Under the pieces are notes generated by a model. That model made no database searches, had not been told where the DNA came from, and worked only from the letters and a program-made list of their open reading frames with translations. From RECG01 sp964444805 (GTDB lineage Bacteria; Bacillota_I; Bacilli_A; Acholeplasmatales; Acholeplasmataceae), in assembly GCA_964444805.1 (NCBI GenBank), contig CAYUIK010000013.1, positions 1 through 30,227 of the forward strand: DNA of 30,227 nt, given 5' to 3'. The position numbers and the translations under genes are program-made. Below are positions 7,009-15,363 of the stretch, piece after piece (position 1 is the stretch's first letter; the number at the start of each line of letters is the position of its first letter).

Positions 7009-10000
7009 TGGCAAAAGAAAAACTGACGCTACGCGTCGAATCGCTGAAACTCTCCGTGGAAGCCCTCAACCAGCTGAAACTGTCGGGGATCGATCAACTC
7101 GAGGACTTCAATACGTTCAATCTCAAGGAGCTCAAACTGTTACTCGGGGATTCCTTTGAAGAAATCAAGACGATCTTGCGTCGTTACGCGCTCCCGCGTG
7201 ACCTCGGCAATTTGAATCTCAATGAAGAAATCGTTGATATTCTCCGTGGTGCGAACATTCACGATCTCAAGGAGTTTCTCGCCTTTGAGCACAGCAAACT
7301 CTATCACCTCTTTGAAGACGACGCGATTCTAAGACAGGAAGTCAACGACCTGCTCGAACTCTACGGCATCGATCCGCTCAAGGAACACAAACACATCCAA
7401 AATGAGAAAGCGTTCGTGTTCGAAGAAAAGGAACAGAGCGCACTCGACATCGACCTCAAGGAACGGATTCATCGAACCGTACAACCGATCCGCAAGGGCT
7501 ACGGAAGTCGGTCCTACAGCCATTTAAAACTGCGCCTCGCCTCACCAGAAGAGATCAAACAATGGTCCTACGGCGAGGTCAAGACGCATGAAACGATTAA
7601 CTACCGGACCTCGAAACCGGAAGTCGGTGGACTCTTCTGTGAACGTATCTTCGGTCCGCAACGCGATTATCAATGCGCCTGCGGTAAGAAACAAAGCGGA
7701 AACAAGGGGCAGATCTGCCAGAAGTGCGGCATCGAGATCACCGAATCAAAGGTTCGCCGTGAGCGGATGGGACACATTACGCTCGAAGCGCCTGTCGTAC
7801 ATACGTGGTATCTTAAAAATTCGCCTTCACGCCTCGCGATTTTACTCGGTATTCCCGCGAAACATCTCGAAGAAGTCGTCTATCACGCCTCCTACATCGT
7901 AACCGATCCCGGAAGTGCTCCGCTGACCAAGAAACAGATTCTCTCGGAACAGGATTATAGTGTGCTAAGCGAAGAATACTATGATAAGTTTACGGCGCTT
8001 ACCGGTGCGGAAGCGGTCAAACGCCTCCTGCAAGAACTCGATCTCGACCGGGAAGTCAAAAATCTTCGAAGAAAACTCAAGACGAGCTCGAAACAAAAGC
8101 GCGACAAGATCATCAAGCGTCTCGAAGTGCTCGAAGCATTCAATAATTCCGACAATAAACCCGAATGGATGGTCATGGATGTCATTCCGGTCATCCCACC
8201 GGATTTGCGTCCGATGGTTGCTTTGGATGGTGGTCGCTTCGCGACGACCGACCTGAATGACCTTTACCGACGAATTCTCAACCGAAACAACCGTCTCAAG
8301 AAACAAAAGGAACAGATGGCACCACGCCTCATCACCAAGAACGAGAAACGGATGTTGCAGGAAGCCGTTGATGCGCTCTTCGATAACGCCAAACGTGGTA
8401 AGAAGGCAGCCGTAGAACGCAACCGTCACTTGAAATCCCTATCGGATATGCTCCGGGGGAAACAAGGTCGTTTCCGGCAAAACCTGCTCGGCAAGCGTGT
8501 CGACTATTCAGGACGTTCCGTCATCATCGTCGGTCCGGACCTCGAAATGTATCAGTGTGGGATTCCCCGCGACATGGCGATCACGCTGTTCAAGCCTTTC
8601 GTCCTGCGTGAACTCCAGAAAAACGCCAAAGGCGAAGTGAACGCCAAGAAAAACGCCAACAGTCAGTACGACCGTATGGGCGACGAAGTCTGGGCAGCCC
8701 TTGAAAAGGTCGTCAAAGAACATCCGATACTATTGAACCGAGCACCCACGCTTCACCGTCTCGGTATCCAGGCTTTCGAACCGAAACTGATCGATGGTAA
8801 AGCCATCCGCCTCCATCCTCTCGTCACTCCGGCGTTCAACGCCGATTTCGACGGTGACCAGATGGCGGTTCACGTCCCTCTTTCTAACGAGGCACAAGCG
8901 GAAGCACGCCTGTTGATGCTCGCATCGAATAACATTTTGAACCCGAAGGACGGGAAACCCGTCGTCACCCCTTCACAGGATATGGTGCTCGGGAATTACT
9001 ATCTGACGATCGAAACGACAAAGGAACAGAGTTTCCAAGGGTATCGCGGTGAAGAGCGAAGCCATGAACACGCCCATCTTCATCGGAACGAAGGCCACTT
9101 CTTCAACACGTTCGAAGAAGCGGACCTCGCCTACCAACACGAAGAGATCGGCTTGCATACGCGTATCCTCATCGACCCCAATTCGATCAATCAGTCGTTT
9201 ACGGAAGAACAGAAACACAAGTATCTCGTGACGACGCTCGGTAAATTGATTTTTAACCGGATTCTCCCCCCCTCTTTCCCCTACTTGAATGAAGCGACCT
9301 TGGACAATCTCGAAAACAAGACGCCGGATATCTACTTCATGGCTAAGGGATTGAGGCCTGCGGATGCCCTCAAGAACATTCCTGTGCCCGCACCGTTCAA
9401 GAAGAAATTCCTATCACAGATCATCGCACAAGTCTTCAAGCAAATGCAGATCAGCGAAACATCGAAGATGCTTGACCGCTTGAAGGACCTCGGGTTCCAG
9501 TACTCGACCGTGGCCGGCATAACCGTCTCTTTCGCCGACATCAATGTCTACTCGAAGAAGAAAGAACTCGTGGATGCCGCCAACGACGAAGTCGAACGTA
9601 TTACCGATTGGTATGATGAAGGCATGGTGACCGATGAGGAACGCAAGAAACTCGTCATCAGCCAATGGAAAGAAACCCGCGACGTGATTCAGGACGGACT
9701 CATGAGTGAGTTCACGAAGGATAACAACATCTACATGATGAGCGATTCCGGTGCCCGTGGTAACGTCTCGAACTTCGCTCAGCTCATCGGTATGCGTGGA
9801 CTCATGAACAATCCGCGTGGTGATACGATCGAAGTCCCGGTTAAAGCATCCTTCCGCGAAGGTTTGACCGTTTCCGAGTTCTTCATTTCGACCCATGGGG
9901 CGCGAAAAGGATCAACGGATACGGCACTTAAAACCGCGGAATCGGGCTATTTGACGAGACGTCTGGTCGACGTCAGTCAAGACGTCATCGTCGTTGATGA

Positions 10001-11159
10001 GGATTGTGGCACCGAAAAAGGCATTGTCATGACGGCTATCAAGGAAGGCGCGAAACATACGGTACCGCTCTACGACCGAATCGTCGGACGCTACGTCAGC
10101 CAGGATGTCATCCATCCGAAAACGAAAGACGTGATCGTCGCTCGTAACGAGCTCGTCACGGAAGACATCGGTAACACGATCATCAAGGCAGGAATCGAAG
10201 CGGTTGAAATCCGAAGCAACCTCACGTGCAACGCCGAAAACGGCGTATGCGCGAAGTGCTACGGACGAAATCTCGCCACGAACACGCGCGTTGAAGTCGG
10301 TGAAGCTGTTGGCGTCGTCGCCGCACAGTCGATCGGTGAACCCGGCACCCAGCTTACGATGCGTACGTTCCATACCGGTGGCGTCGCCTCGGCATCCGAT
10401 ATCACGCAAGGTCTTCCCCGGATCCAGGAGCTTTTCGAAGCGCGCAATCCGAAAGGGAAAGCCGTCATCAGTGAAGTCGACGGCAAAGTCACCGCTGTTG
10501 AACGTCAGCGTTCCGGTTTCTCGATTATTCGCGTAATCGATGCCAATAAGAAGGAATATAAGTATACCGTCGAACCGAATATCGAACTCCTCGTTCGCAA
10601 GGGCAGTTCTGTCAAGGCGGGACAACGGTTCACGCTCGGTTCGATCAATCCGAAAGAATTGTTACGCGCATTAAACGCCGAAGCGGCAGCGATCTATATT
10701 CTTGAAGAAGTCCAGAAGGTCTATCGCGCCCAAGGTGTTGAAATCAGTGATAAGCACATCGAACTGATCATCCGCCAGATGCTCAGACGAATCACCGTCA
10801 TTACCGAAGGGGACACCGAACTCTTACCGGGTACGGAAGTCTCTCTATCCGAGTTCAAACGCAGCAATACCAAGGCCTTTATGGATAAGAAGCGTCCTGC
10901 CATTGGCAGACCGATTCTTCTCGGTATTACGAGAGCTTCTCTCAGAAGCGATTCGTTCCTTTCCGCCGCTTCCTTCCAGGAAACGACGCGTATCCTGACG
11001 GATGCTGCGATCAAGGGTAAAACCGATGAGCTGCACGGTCTCAAGGAAAACGTCATCATCGGCGGACTCATTCCGGCGGGAACGGGTATTCTGCGCGAAT
11101 CATCGTTCGAATACGACCGGACGAATGCGTTCTACGAGGAAGAAGAAATCGAATACTAA
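7008..11159 (+). CDS. rpoC: DNA-directed RNA polymerase beta' subunit with N-terminal alpha-CTD-like extension
   Basis: 1383 residues; the Bacillus protein is about 1200. The canonical protein begins near residue 170 (LKLRLASPEEIKQWSYGEV). Zinc site 1 cysteines are at 223, 225, 237 and 240, zinc site 2 at 1000, 1074, 1081 and 1084. The catalytic NADFDGD has Asp613, 615 and 617. Also present are the bridge-helix/trigger-loop region (RGLMNNPRGDTIEVPVKASF) and the GEPGTQLTMRTFHTGG signature. The first ~165 residues are extra and hold two tandem modules resembling the alpha subunit C-terminal domain. The start is firm: AGAGGAGGG (6991-6999) lies 8 bases before ATG 7008, which overlaps the rpoB stop (TAATG), and no other in-frame ATG occurs before about codon 250. 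A strong terminator follows. Confidence 0.96.
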   Translation: MAKEKLTLRVESLKLSVEALNQLKLSGIDQLEDFNTFNLKELKLLLGDSFEEIKTILRRYALPRDLGNLNLNEEIVDILRGANIHDLKEFLAFEHSKLYHLFEDDAILRQEVNDLLELYGIDPLKEHKHIQNEKAFVFEEKEQSALDIDLKERIHRTVQPIRKGYGSRSYSHLKLRLASPEEIKQWSYGEVKTHETINYRTSKPEVGGLFCERIFGPQRDYQCACGKKQSGNKGQICQKCGIEITESKVRRERMGHITLEAPVVHTWYLKNSPSRLAILLGIPAKHLEEVVYHASYIVTDPGSAPLTKKQILSEQDYSVLSEEYYDKFTALTGAEAVKRLLQELDLDREVKNLRRKLKTSSKQKRDKIIKRLEVLEAFNNSDNKPEWMVMDVIPVIPPDLRPMVALDGGRFATTDLNDLYRRILNRNNRLKKQKEQMAPRLITKNEKRMLQEAVDALFDNAKRGKKAAVERNRHLKSLSDMLRGKQGRFRQNLLGKRVDYSGRSVIIVGPDLEMYQCGIPRDMAITLFKPFVLRELQKNAKGEVNAKKNANSQYDRMGDEVWAALEKVVKEHPILLNRAPTLHRLGIQAFEPKLIDGKAIRLHPLVTPAFNADFDGDQMAVHVPLSNEAQAEARLLMLASNNILNPKDGKPVVTPSQDMVLGNYYLTIETTKEQSFQGYRGEERSHEHAHLHRNEGHFFNTFEEADLAYQHEEIGLHTRILIDPNSINQSFTEEQKHKYLVTTLGKLIFNRILPPSFPYLNEATLDNLENKTPDIYFMAKGLRPADALKNIPVPAPFKKKFLSQIIAQVFKQMQISETSKMLDRLKDLGFQYSTVAGITVSFADINVYSKKKELVDAANDEVERITDWYDEGMVTDEERKKLVISQWKETRDVIQDGLMSEFTKDNNIYMMSDSGARGNVSNFAQLIGMRGLMNNPRGDTIEVPVKASFREGLTVSEFFISTHGARKGSTDTALKTAESGYLTRRLVDVSQDVIVVDEDCGTEKGIVMTAIKEGAKHTVPLYDRIVGRYVSQDVIHPKTKDVIVARNELVTEDIGNTIIKAGIEAVEIRSNLTCNAENGVCAKCYGRNLATNTRVEVGEAVGVVAAQSIGEPGTQLTMRTFHTGGVASASDITQGLPRIQELFEARNPKGKAVISEVDGKVTAVERQRSGFSIIRVIDANKKEYKYTVEPNIELLVRKGSSVKAGQRFTLGSINPKELLRALNAEAAAIYILEEVQKVYRAQGVEISDKHIELIIRQMLRRITVITEGDTELLPGTEVSLSEFKRSNTKAFMDKKRPAIGRPILLGITRASLRSDSFLSAASFQETTRILTDAAIKGKTDELHGLKENVIIGGLIPAGTGILRESSFEYDRTNAFYEEEEIEY
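7035..7379 (+). other. region of rpoC encoding two tandem alpha-CTD-like modules
   Basis: Module 1 (residues ~10-63) reads VESLKLSVEALNQLKLSGID ... GDSFEEIKTILRRYALP. It follows the alpha-CTD pattern (L.LSV...N.LK..GI ... L ... G..S.EEIK..L...L) with a two-residue deletion before the GxS. Asn21, Lys24, Gly27, Gly47, Ser49 and Glu52 match conserved alpha-CTD positions, but the main DNA-contacting arginine (E. coli Arg265) is Glu18. Module 2 (residues ~69-124) is more diverged: LNLNEEIVDILRGANIHDL ... LRQEVNDLLELYGIDPL. A charged linker (125-168) joins them to the normal beta' N-terminus. Recognition is by eye from remembered family patterns. Confidence 0.7.
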
Positions 11160-11165
11160 TGAATT

Positions 11166-11189
11166 AGGGCTGATCGTTCAGCCCTTTTT
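11166..11189 (+). terminator. intrinsic terminator after rpoC
   Basis: A perfect 8-bp stem, AGGGCTGA (11166-11173)/TCAGCCCT (11178-11185), has a TCGT loop and a T-run at 11185-11189. It lies 7 bases after the rpoC stop and ends the rpoBC transcript. Confidence 0.93.
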
Positions 11190-11204
11190 CCTGCGGAAAA
11201 GGGA

Positions 11205-11233
11205 TGTCATCCGTTAGGGAAGTATGGTAAAAT
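11205..11233 (+). promoter_or_regulatory. promoter of the K+ channel-psuK-psuG operon (extended -10)
   Basis: TAAAAT at 11228-11233 is preceded by TGG (11225-11227), an extended -10. The -35 region (TGTCAT, 11205-11210) is poor, typical of extended -10 promoters. It lies between the rpoC terminator and the channel gene. Confidence 0.55.
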
Positions 11234-11267
11234 ACGAGTATCATACGCATAAGAAACGAGGGATATC

Positions 11268-12278
11268 ATGCCCTTAAAGGCGAATCGAATCATTCTATGG
11301 CTCGTCATCGCCCTCTTGATCGTCACGCTCGCAACGATCGGATATATGGTTCTGCTTGACATCGATCTCATCGACGCGCTTTACATGACGGTCATTACCA
11401 TATCGACGGTCGGTTATCAAGAAGTCGCGGAGATGGATTCCACGGCGCGTCTCTTTTCGATCGTCGTCATCGTTGTCAGTATCGGTATGGTCGGATATAT
11501 CGCATCGATGCTCGTCCGTTTTTTCAGTGAGGGCGTCGTAAATGAGGCTTGGAGGCGAAAAAAAATGGAACGTCAGATCCGTGATATGAAAGGACACATC
11601 ATTATCTGTGGAGCCGGGGAAACCGGTGTTCACGTCATCGAACAGTTCAAGAAACGGCATAAAGCATTCGTCGTCATCGACCACGAAGAGGACGCACTCC
11701 ACTATTTGCAGGAGGAAGGCATCGACTATGTCGAGGGGGACGCGACCAAAGAGGCGACGCTCATCAAGGCGGGGATCACGGAAGCGAAAGGACTCATTAC
11801 GACCCTTTCGACGGATGCCGATAACGTCTATGTCGTTTTGACCGCACGCGAACTCAACCAGGACCTTCAGATCATCGCCCGCTCCCATGAGGAGCATGCC
11901 CGCAAGAAGCTCATTCGGGCAGGTGCGAACAATACCGTCAGTCCGAATGAAATCGGGGGAAAGAAGCTCGCTTCGTTGCTCTTGAGACCATCGCTGTCCA
12001 ATTTCATGGATCATGTTGCCAACGCCAAGGATTTGGCCTTGGATCTCGCGGAAATCGAAATCGCGGAGCATTCACAATTGGCAGCGCGGATGCTCAAGGA
12101 TACGCGCATAGCCGATGAAACGGATCTCGTTGTCATCGCCCTCAGGCGCAAACAGGATGACGCTTTCCTTTTTAATCCGCGCGGCGATCAGATGCTCATG
12201 CCGGGCGACTACATGGTCGTCATCGGTAAGATCGAACAGATCGAAAAATTGAAAGATCTCGCTCAGGGAAATGTCTAG
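11268..12278 (+). CDS. two-TM potassium channel with cytosolic RCK (TrkA-N/TrkA-C) domain
   Basis: 336 residues with MthK/YugO-like architecture. TM1 spans about residues 8-30, followed by a pore helix and selectivity filter TVGYQE (47-52), and TM2 spans about 62-90. A Rossmann RCK domain starts near 109 (HIIICGAGETGVHVIEQF, the GxGxxG nucleotide-binding loop) and continues through VIDHEEDALHYL and EGDATKEATLIKAGI. A TrkA-C domain occupies the last ~80 residues (LVVIALRRKQDDAFLFNPRG ... GDYMVVIG). The filter has Gln where most K+ channels have a second Gly (GYG). Probable role: ligand-gated K+ flux across the membrane; TrkA-C domains in some relatives bind c-di-AMP, which the phosphodiesterase at 25789 would degrade (inference). 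ATG 11268 is preceded by GAGGGA at 11258-11263. It overlaps psuK by 8 bases. Confidence 0.88.
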   Translation: MPLKANRIILWLVIALLIVTLATIGYMVLLDIDLIDALYMTVITISTVGYQEVAEMDSTARLFSIVVIVVSIGMVGYIASMLVRFFSEGVVNEAWRRKKMERQIRDMKGHIIICGAGETGVHVIEQFKKRHKAFVVIDHEEDALHYLQEEGIDYVEGDATKEATLIKAGITEAKGLITTLSTDADNVYVVLTARELNQDLQIIARSHEEHARKKLIRAGANNTVSPNEIGGKKLASLLLRPSLSNFMDHVANAKDLALDLAEIEIAEHSQLAARMLKDTRIADETDLVVIALRRKQDDAFLFNPRGDQMLMPGDYMVVIGKIEQIEKLKDLAQGNV

Positions 12279-13173
12279 AATATGTGTCATCGGTGGGGCG
12301 AATATCGACTATTTCGCGCACGCTGACCAGCCGATTCGGTCGCGTGATTCCAACCCGGGTTATTTAAAGAAGTCCAATGGCGGTGTCGCGCGAAATATCG
12401 CTGAGAACCTGGCACGGCTCCACATGAACCCGGATTTCATTACCGTCATCGGTAACGACCAAGAGGGCATGCAACTGATCGCCGAGGGCGAACAGGTCGG
12501 TATCCGCTTTCATCACGTTGAAGTCTCACAAACGCCATCCTACATCGCTTTGATGGACGCGAATCATGACCTCTATGCCGGCGTGGCCGCGATGGGCGCC
12601 ATCTCGGCCTTGACGGTCGCTGAAATCAATCAACGGAAAGCGATCATCGACCAGGCCGACCTCGTCTTTCTCGATACGAATTTGGAGACGGAAGTCATCC
12701 GTTCGCTGCTTTCGCGTATCGATCAACCCGTCTATGTCGATGGGATCTCGACGCGAAAAGCGATACGCATCCTCCCTTTTTTCGATCGAATCGAAGCCTT
12801 GAAATTGAATATCCTCGAAGCGACCGCTTTGACGAATCTTTCTTATAAGAGCGAACAGGATCTCTTAGTCATCGCCTCGTTTTTCCTGAACCGGGGTCTC
12901 AAAGAGCTCTATCTGACACTGGGCGACAAGGGCGTCTGTCACGCGACTGCGGATACGTTTGAAATACGTGAACCGAAACCTGTTTCGATCGTCAATTCAA
13001 CCGGAGCTGGTGATGCGTTCTTCGCGGGCGTCATCTATGGCAAGATCAAGGGACTCGATCCGATCGCCTGCGGCGAAGCCGCAGCAATCCTCGCCCTACA
13101 AAGCGAACGCGCGGTATCGCCCTTACTGACACCAGAAACACTAACGACATTAATCAAGGAGTGGGAAAGATGA
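12271..13173 (+). CDS. psuK: PfkB-family kinase, probable pseudouridine kinase
   Basis: 300 residues of the ribokinase/PfkB fold. The N-terminal strand reads ICVIGGANIDYFA, the substrate-binding segment is NGGVARNIAENLARL, and the C-terminal signature NSTGAGDAFFAG (residues 242-253) holds the anion hole and catalytic base Asp248. PfkB sequences alone do not fix the substrate. The assignment as pseudouridine kinase (pseudouridine to pseudouridine 5'-phosphate) rests on the immediately following psuG, the enzyme for the next step, with which it overlaps by 4 bases. ATG 12271 lies inside the end of the channel gene (8-base overlap), implying translational coupling. Confidence 0.85.
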   Translation: MSRICVIGGANIDYFAHADQPIRSRDSNPGYLKKSNGGVARNIAENLARLHMNPDFITVIGNDQEGMQLIAEGEQVGIRFHHVEVSQTPSYIALMDANHDLYAGVAAMGAISALTVAEINQRKAIIDQADLVFLDTNLETEVIRSLLSRIDQPVYVDGISTRKAIRILPFFDRIEALKLNILEATALTNLSYKSEQDLLVIASFFLNRGLKELYLTLGDKGVCHATADTFEIREPKPVSIVNSTGAGDAFFAGVIYGKIKGLDPIACGEAAAILALQSERAVSPLLTPETLTTLIKEWER

Positions 13174-14084
13174 AAAGATATCTAGAAGTTCATCCCGAAG
13201 TACAAGCGGCACTCAAAGAACATCGACCGGTTGTCAGCCTCGAGTCGACGATTATCTCCCACGGCATGCCCTATCCCGACAATGTCCGGATGGCGCGAAA
13301 AGTCGAAACGATTATACGCGCCGAAGGCGCCGTTCCGGCAACCATCGCGATGATCGATGGCATCATTAAAGTCGGTCTGACTGATGAAGAACTGATTCGT
13401 ATCGCCAAGGACAAGGACGTCCTCAAGGTCAGCAAACGGGATATGGCCTATGTCATATCCCAAAAACGAACTGGCGCGACGACCGTTTCAGCCACGATGC
13501 TCGTCAGTGATCTGGTCGGCATTCGTGTCTTTTCCACCGGTGGCATCGGTGGTGTCCACAAGAACGGTGAAAAGACCATGGATGTTTCTCGGGATCTCGA
13601 AGAACTCGCGCATACGAATGTACTCGTGGTCTGTGCCGGTGCGAAGTCGATCCTCGACCTTCCCCGAACCCTCGAATATCTCGAAACCAAGGGCGTCGAA
13701 GTCATCGGATATCAAACGGACTACCTTCCGGCTTTCTACGCGAAGGAAAGCCCGTTCGCCCTGTCGATCAGACTCGATGAGATCGATGACATATCCTCGC
13801 TCATGAAAGTGAAGTGGGAACTCGGACTCAAGGGCGGAATCGTCCTCGCCAATCCGATTCCGAGTACACACGCCATGCCGTACGCCGAGATCGAAAAGAC
13901 CATTGAAGAGGCTTCAATCGAAGCCGAAAACAATCATATCACGGGTAAAAAACTCACGCCTTTTCTGCTTGAAAGGATCAAGAATATGACGGATGGAAAA
14001 AGTCTTGAAGCGAATCTCGAACTCGTTTACAATAATGCGCTTCTCGCGGCACGGATCGCGGTTTCCTATCAAAAAAAGGTTTGA
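13170..14084 (+). CDS. psuG: pseudouridine-5'-phosphate glycosidase
   Basis: Cleaves the C-C glycosidic bond of pseudouridine 5'-phosphate to uracil and ribose 5-phosphate in the cytoplasm, completing pseudouridine salvage begun by PsuK. 304 residues, normal for the family. The conserved VSLESTIISHGMPYP carries Glu25, matching the catalytic glutamate of E. coli PsuG. The CAGAKSILDLP segment carries Lys159, matching the Schiff-base lysine. STGGIGGVHKNG and SKRDMAYVIS are further family blocks. ATG 13170 is chosen because AAGGAG (13156-13161) lies 8 bases upstream; the in-frame GTG at 13161 is part of that SD. The ATGA overlap with psuK indicates coupling. No terminator is visible downstream. 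Confidence 0.95.
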   Translation: MKRYLEVHPEVQAALKEHRPVVSLESTIISHGMPYPDNVRMARKVETIIRAEGAVPATIAMIDGIIKVGLTDEELIRIAKDKDVLKVSKRDMAYVISQKRTGATTVSATMLVSDLVGIRVFSTGGIGGVHKNGEKTMDVSRDLEELAHTNVLVVCAGAKSILDLPRTLEYLETKGVEVIGYQTDYLPAFYAKESPFALSIRLDEIDDISSLMKVKWELGLKGGIVLANPIPSTHAMPYAEIEKTIEEASIEAENNHITGKKLTPFLLERIKNMTDGKSLEANLELVYNNALLAARIAVSYQKKV

Positions 14085-14112
14085 GGAAAGATACGATTTT
14101 ACGGTAAAAAAC

Positions 14113-14141
14113 TATCTAAATGGGCCGTTATGCTTTATAAT
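14113..14141 (+). promoter_or_regulatory. probable promoter of the alpha-oxoamine synthase-SDR pair
   Basis: A perfect TATAAT lies at 14136-14141, 31 bases before the start codon. The -35 candidate at 17 bases (TATCTA, 14113-14118) is poor, so the call rests on the -10. Confidence 0.5.
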
Positions 14142-14172
14142 GGTTATACATGATTTTTGACAAGGAGTTACT

Positions 14173-15360
14173 ATGGATCTATTCAAGAAGTGTTACGCTT
14201 ACGACGAGGCTGACAAAGCCCGCAAAGAAGGCTACTACCCTTATTTTCATGAACTAACGACAAAACAGGATACCATCGTCACGATGGAAGGCAAGGAAAT
14301 GATCATGATCGGGTCGAACAACTACCTCGGATTGACGTCACACCCTGACGTGATCGAAGCGGCCAAAAACGCGAACGAGAAGTACGGTACCGGTGTATCC
14401 GGTTCTCGGTTTTTAAACGGAACGCTCAATCTGCACATCGAGTTCGAAAGAGAACTCGCCGCTTTTTTGAAACAGGAAGACGCGACGATTTTCAGTACCG
14501 GTTTTCAAAGCAATCTCGGGATCATCTCGGCGATCGCCGGCCGAAACGATATCATCTTTTCCGACAAGGAAAACCACGCGAGCATCTATGACGGGATCAA
14601 ACTCAGTTACGCCAAGATGGTTCGCTATAACCATTCGGATATGGAAGACCTCGAAGCGAAGCTCAAAGCGGCCGATTCTTCCAAAGGTTTTCTCATCATT
14701 ACCGATGGCGTTTTCAGCATGAGCGGAGATATCTGTAAGCTTCCCGAAATCGTCAAACTCGCCAAAAAGTTTGGCGCACGCGTCATGGTCGATGACGCGC
14801 ACGCACTGGGTGTCATGGGAAAGCACGGTCGTGGGACCGCCGAACACTTCGGTTTGGAAGAAGACGTCGACATCATTATGGGGACATTTTCGAAATCGCT
14901 CGCGAGTCTCGGTGGCTATGTCGCTTCCAAGCATGCTGTCGTCGATTATCTGAGACATAACTCAAGACCCTATATTTTCTCCGCAGCGATTCCACCATCG
15001 AATACAGCGGCCGCGCTGGCTGCCCTGAGAGTCCTGAAAAAAGAACCCGAACGCGTCAAAGCGCTCCATGACATTTCCGATTATATGCGGGAAGGGCTCA
15101 AGGCTCGAGGAATCAAGGTCCATGATTCGAAGACGCCGATCATACCGATCTATACGTATATGCCGATGCGGACGATTTTGGCTTGTAATATGCTCTTCGA
15201 ACGAGGCGTCTATGTCAATCCGGTCTTGCCGCCGGCAACACCGGTGGGAGAGTGTCTCATTCGCACGAGCTATACGGCGACACACACGAAGGAACAAATG
15301 GATACCGCGATCGAACGGATCGCGAAAGTTCTAGAAGAATTGGAAGGTTTTGAAGGATAG
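14173..15360 (+). CDS. alpha-oxoamine synthase, serine palmitoyltransferase-like (or glycine C-acyltransferase)
   Basis: PLP-dependent enzyme of the family joining an amino acid to an acyl-CoA (Kbl, BioF, HemA, Spt), 395 residues. PLP lysine is Lys241 in GTFSKSLASLGGYVA. DDAHALGVMG and DKENHASIYDG hold the cofactor Asp/His and ring-stacking His, and GSRFLNGTLNLH is the family glycine-rich loop. The N-terminus (YPYFHELTTKQDT), SNNYLGLTSHPDV, SRPYIFSAAIPPS and the C-terminal VNPVLPPATP ... RTSYTATHT agree better with Bacteroides-type serine palmitoyltransferases as I remember them than with E. coli Kbl. The product would then be 3-ketosphinganine, but glycine C-acetyltransferase cannot be excluded. 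SD AAGGAG is at 14162-14167. The gene is 3 bases from the downstream dehydrogenase, a candidate ketoreductase partner. Confidence 0.8.
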   Translation: MDLFKKCYAYDEADKARKEGYYPYFHELTTKQDTIVTMEGKEMIMIGSNNYLGLTSHPDVIEAAKNANEKYGTGVSGSRFLNGTLNLHIEFERELAAFLKQEDATIFSTGFQSNLGIISAIAGRNDIIFSDKENHASIYDGIKLSYAKMVRYNHSDMEDLEAKLKAADSSKGFLIITDGVFSMSGDICKLPEIVKLAKKFGARVMVDDAHALGVMGKHGRGTAEHFGLEEDVDIIMGTFSKSLASLGGYVASKHAVVDYLRHNSRPYIFSAAIPPSNTAAALAALRVLKKEPERVKALHDISDYMREGLKARGIKVHDSKTPIIPIYTYMPMRTILACNMLFERGVYVNPVLPPATPVGECLIRTSYTATHTKEQMDTAIERIAKVLEELEGFEG

Positions 15361-15363
15361 ACT

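Noticed and set aside
9912..10625. Long minus-strand frames opposite rpoC, rpoB, tuf and the channel gene (e.g. 9912-10625, 6058-6762, 21040-21792, 11295-12071)
   Set aside because: They mirror the codon bias of well-identified plus-strand genes and show no start signals or family motifs.
14173..15360. Firm annotation as glycine C-acetyltransferase (kbl)
   Set aside because: Sequence blocks and the adjacent SDR fit Spt at least as well, and no classical threonine dehydrogenase is adjacent; kept as family-level call.
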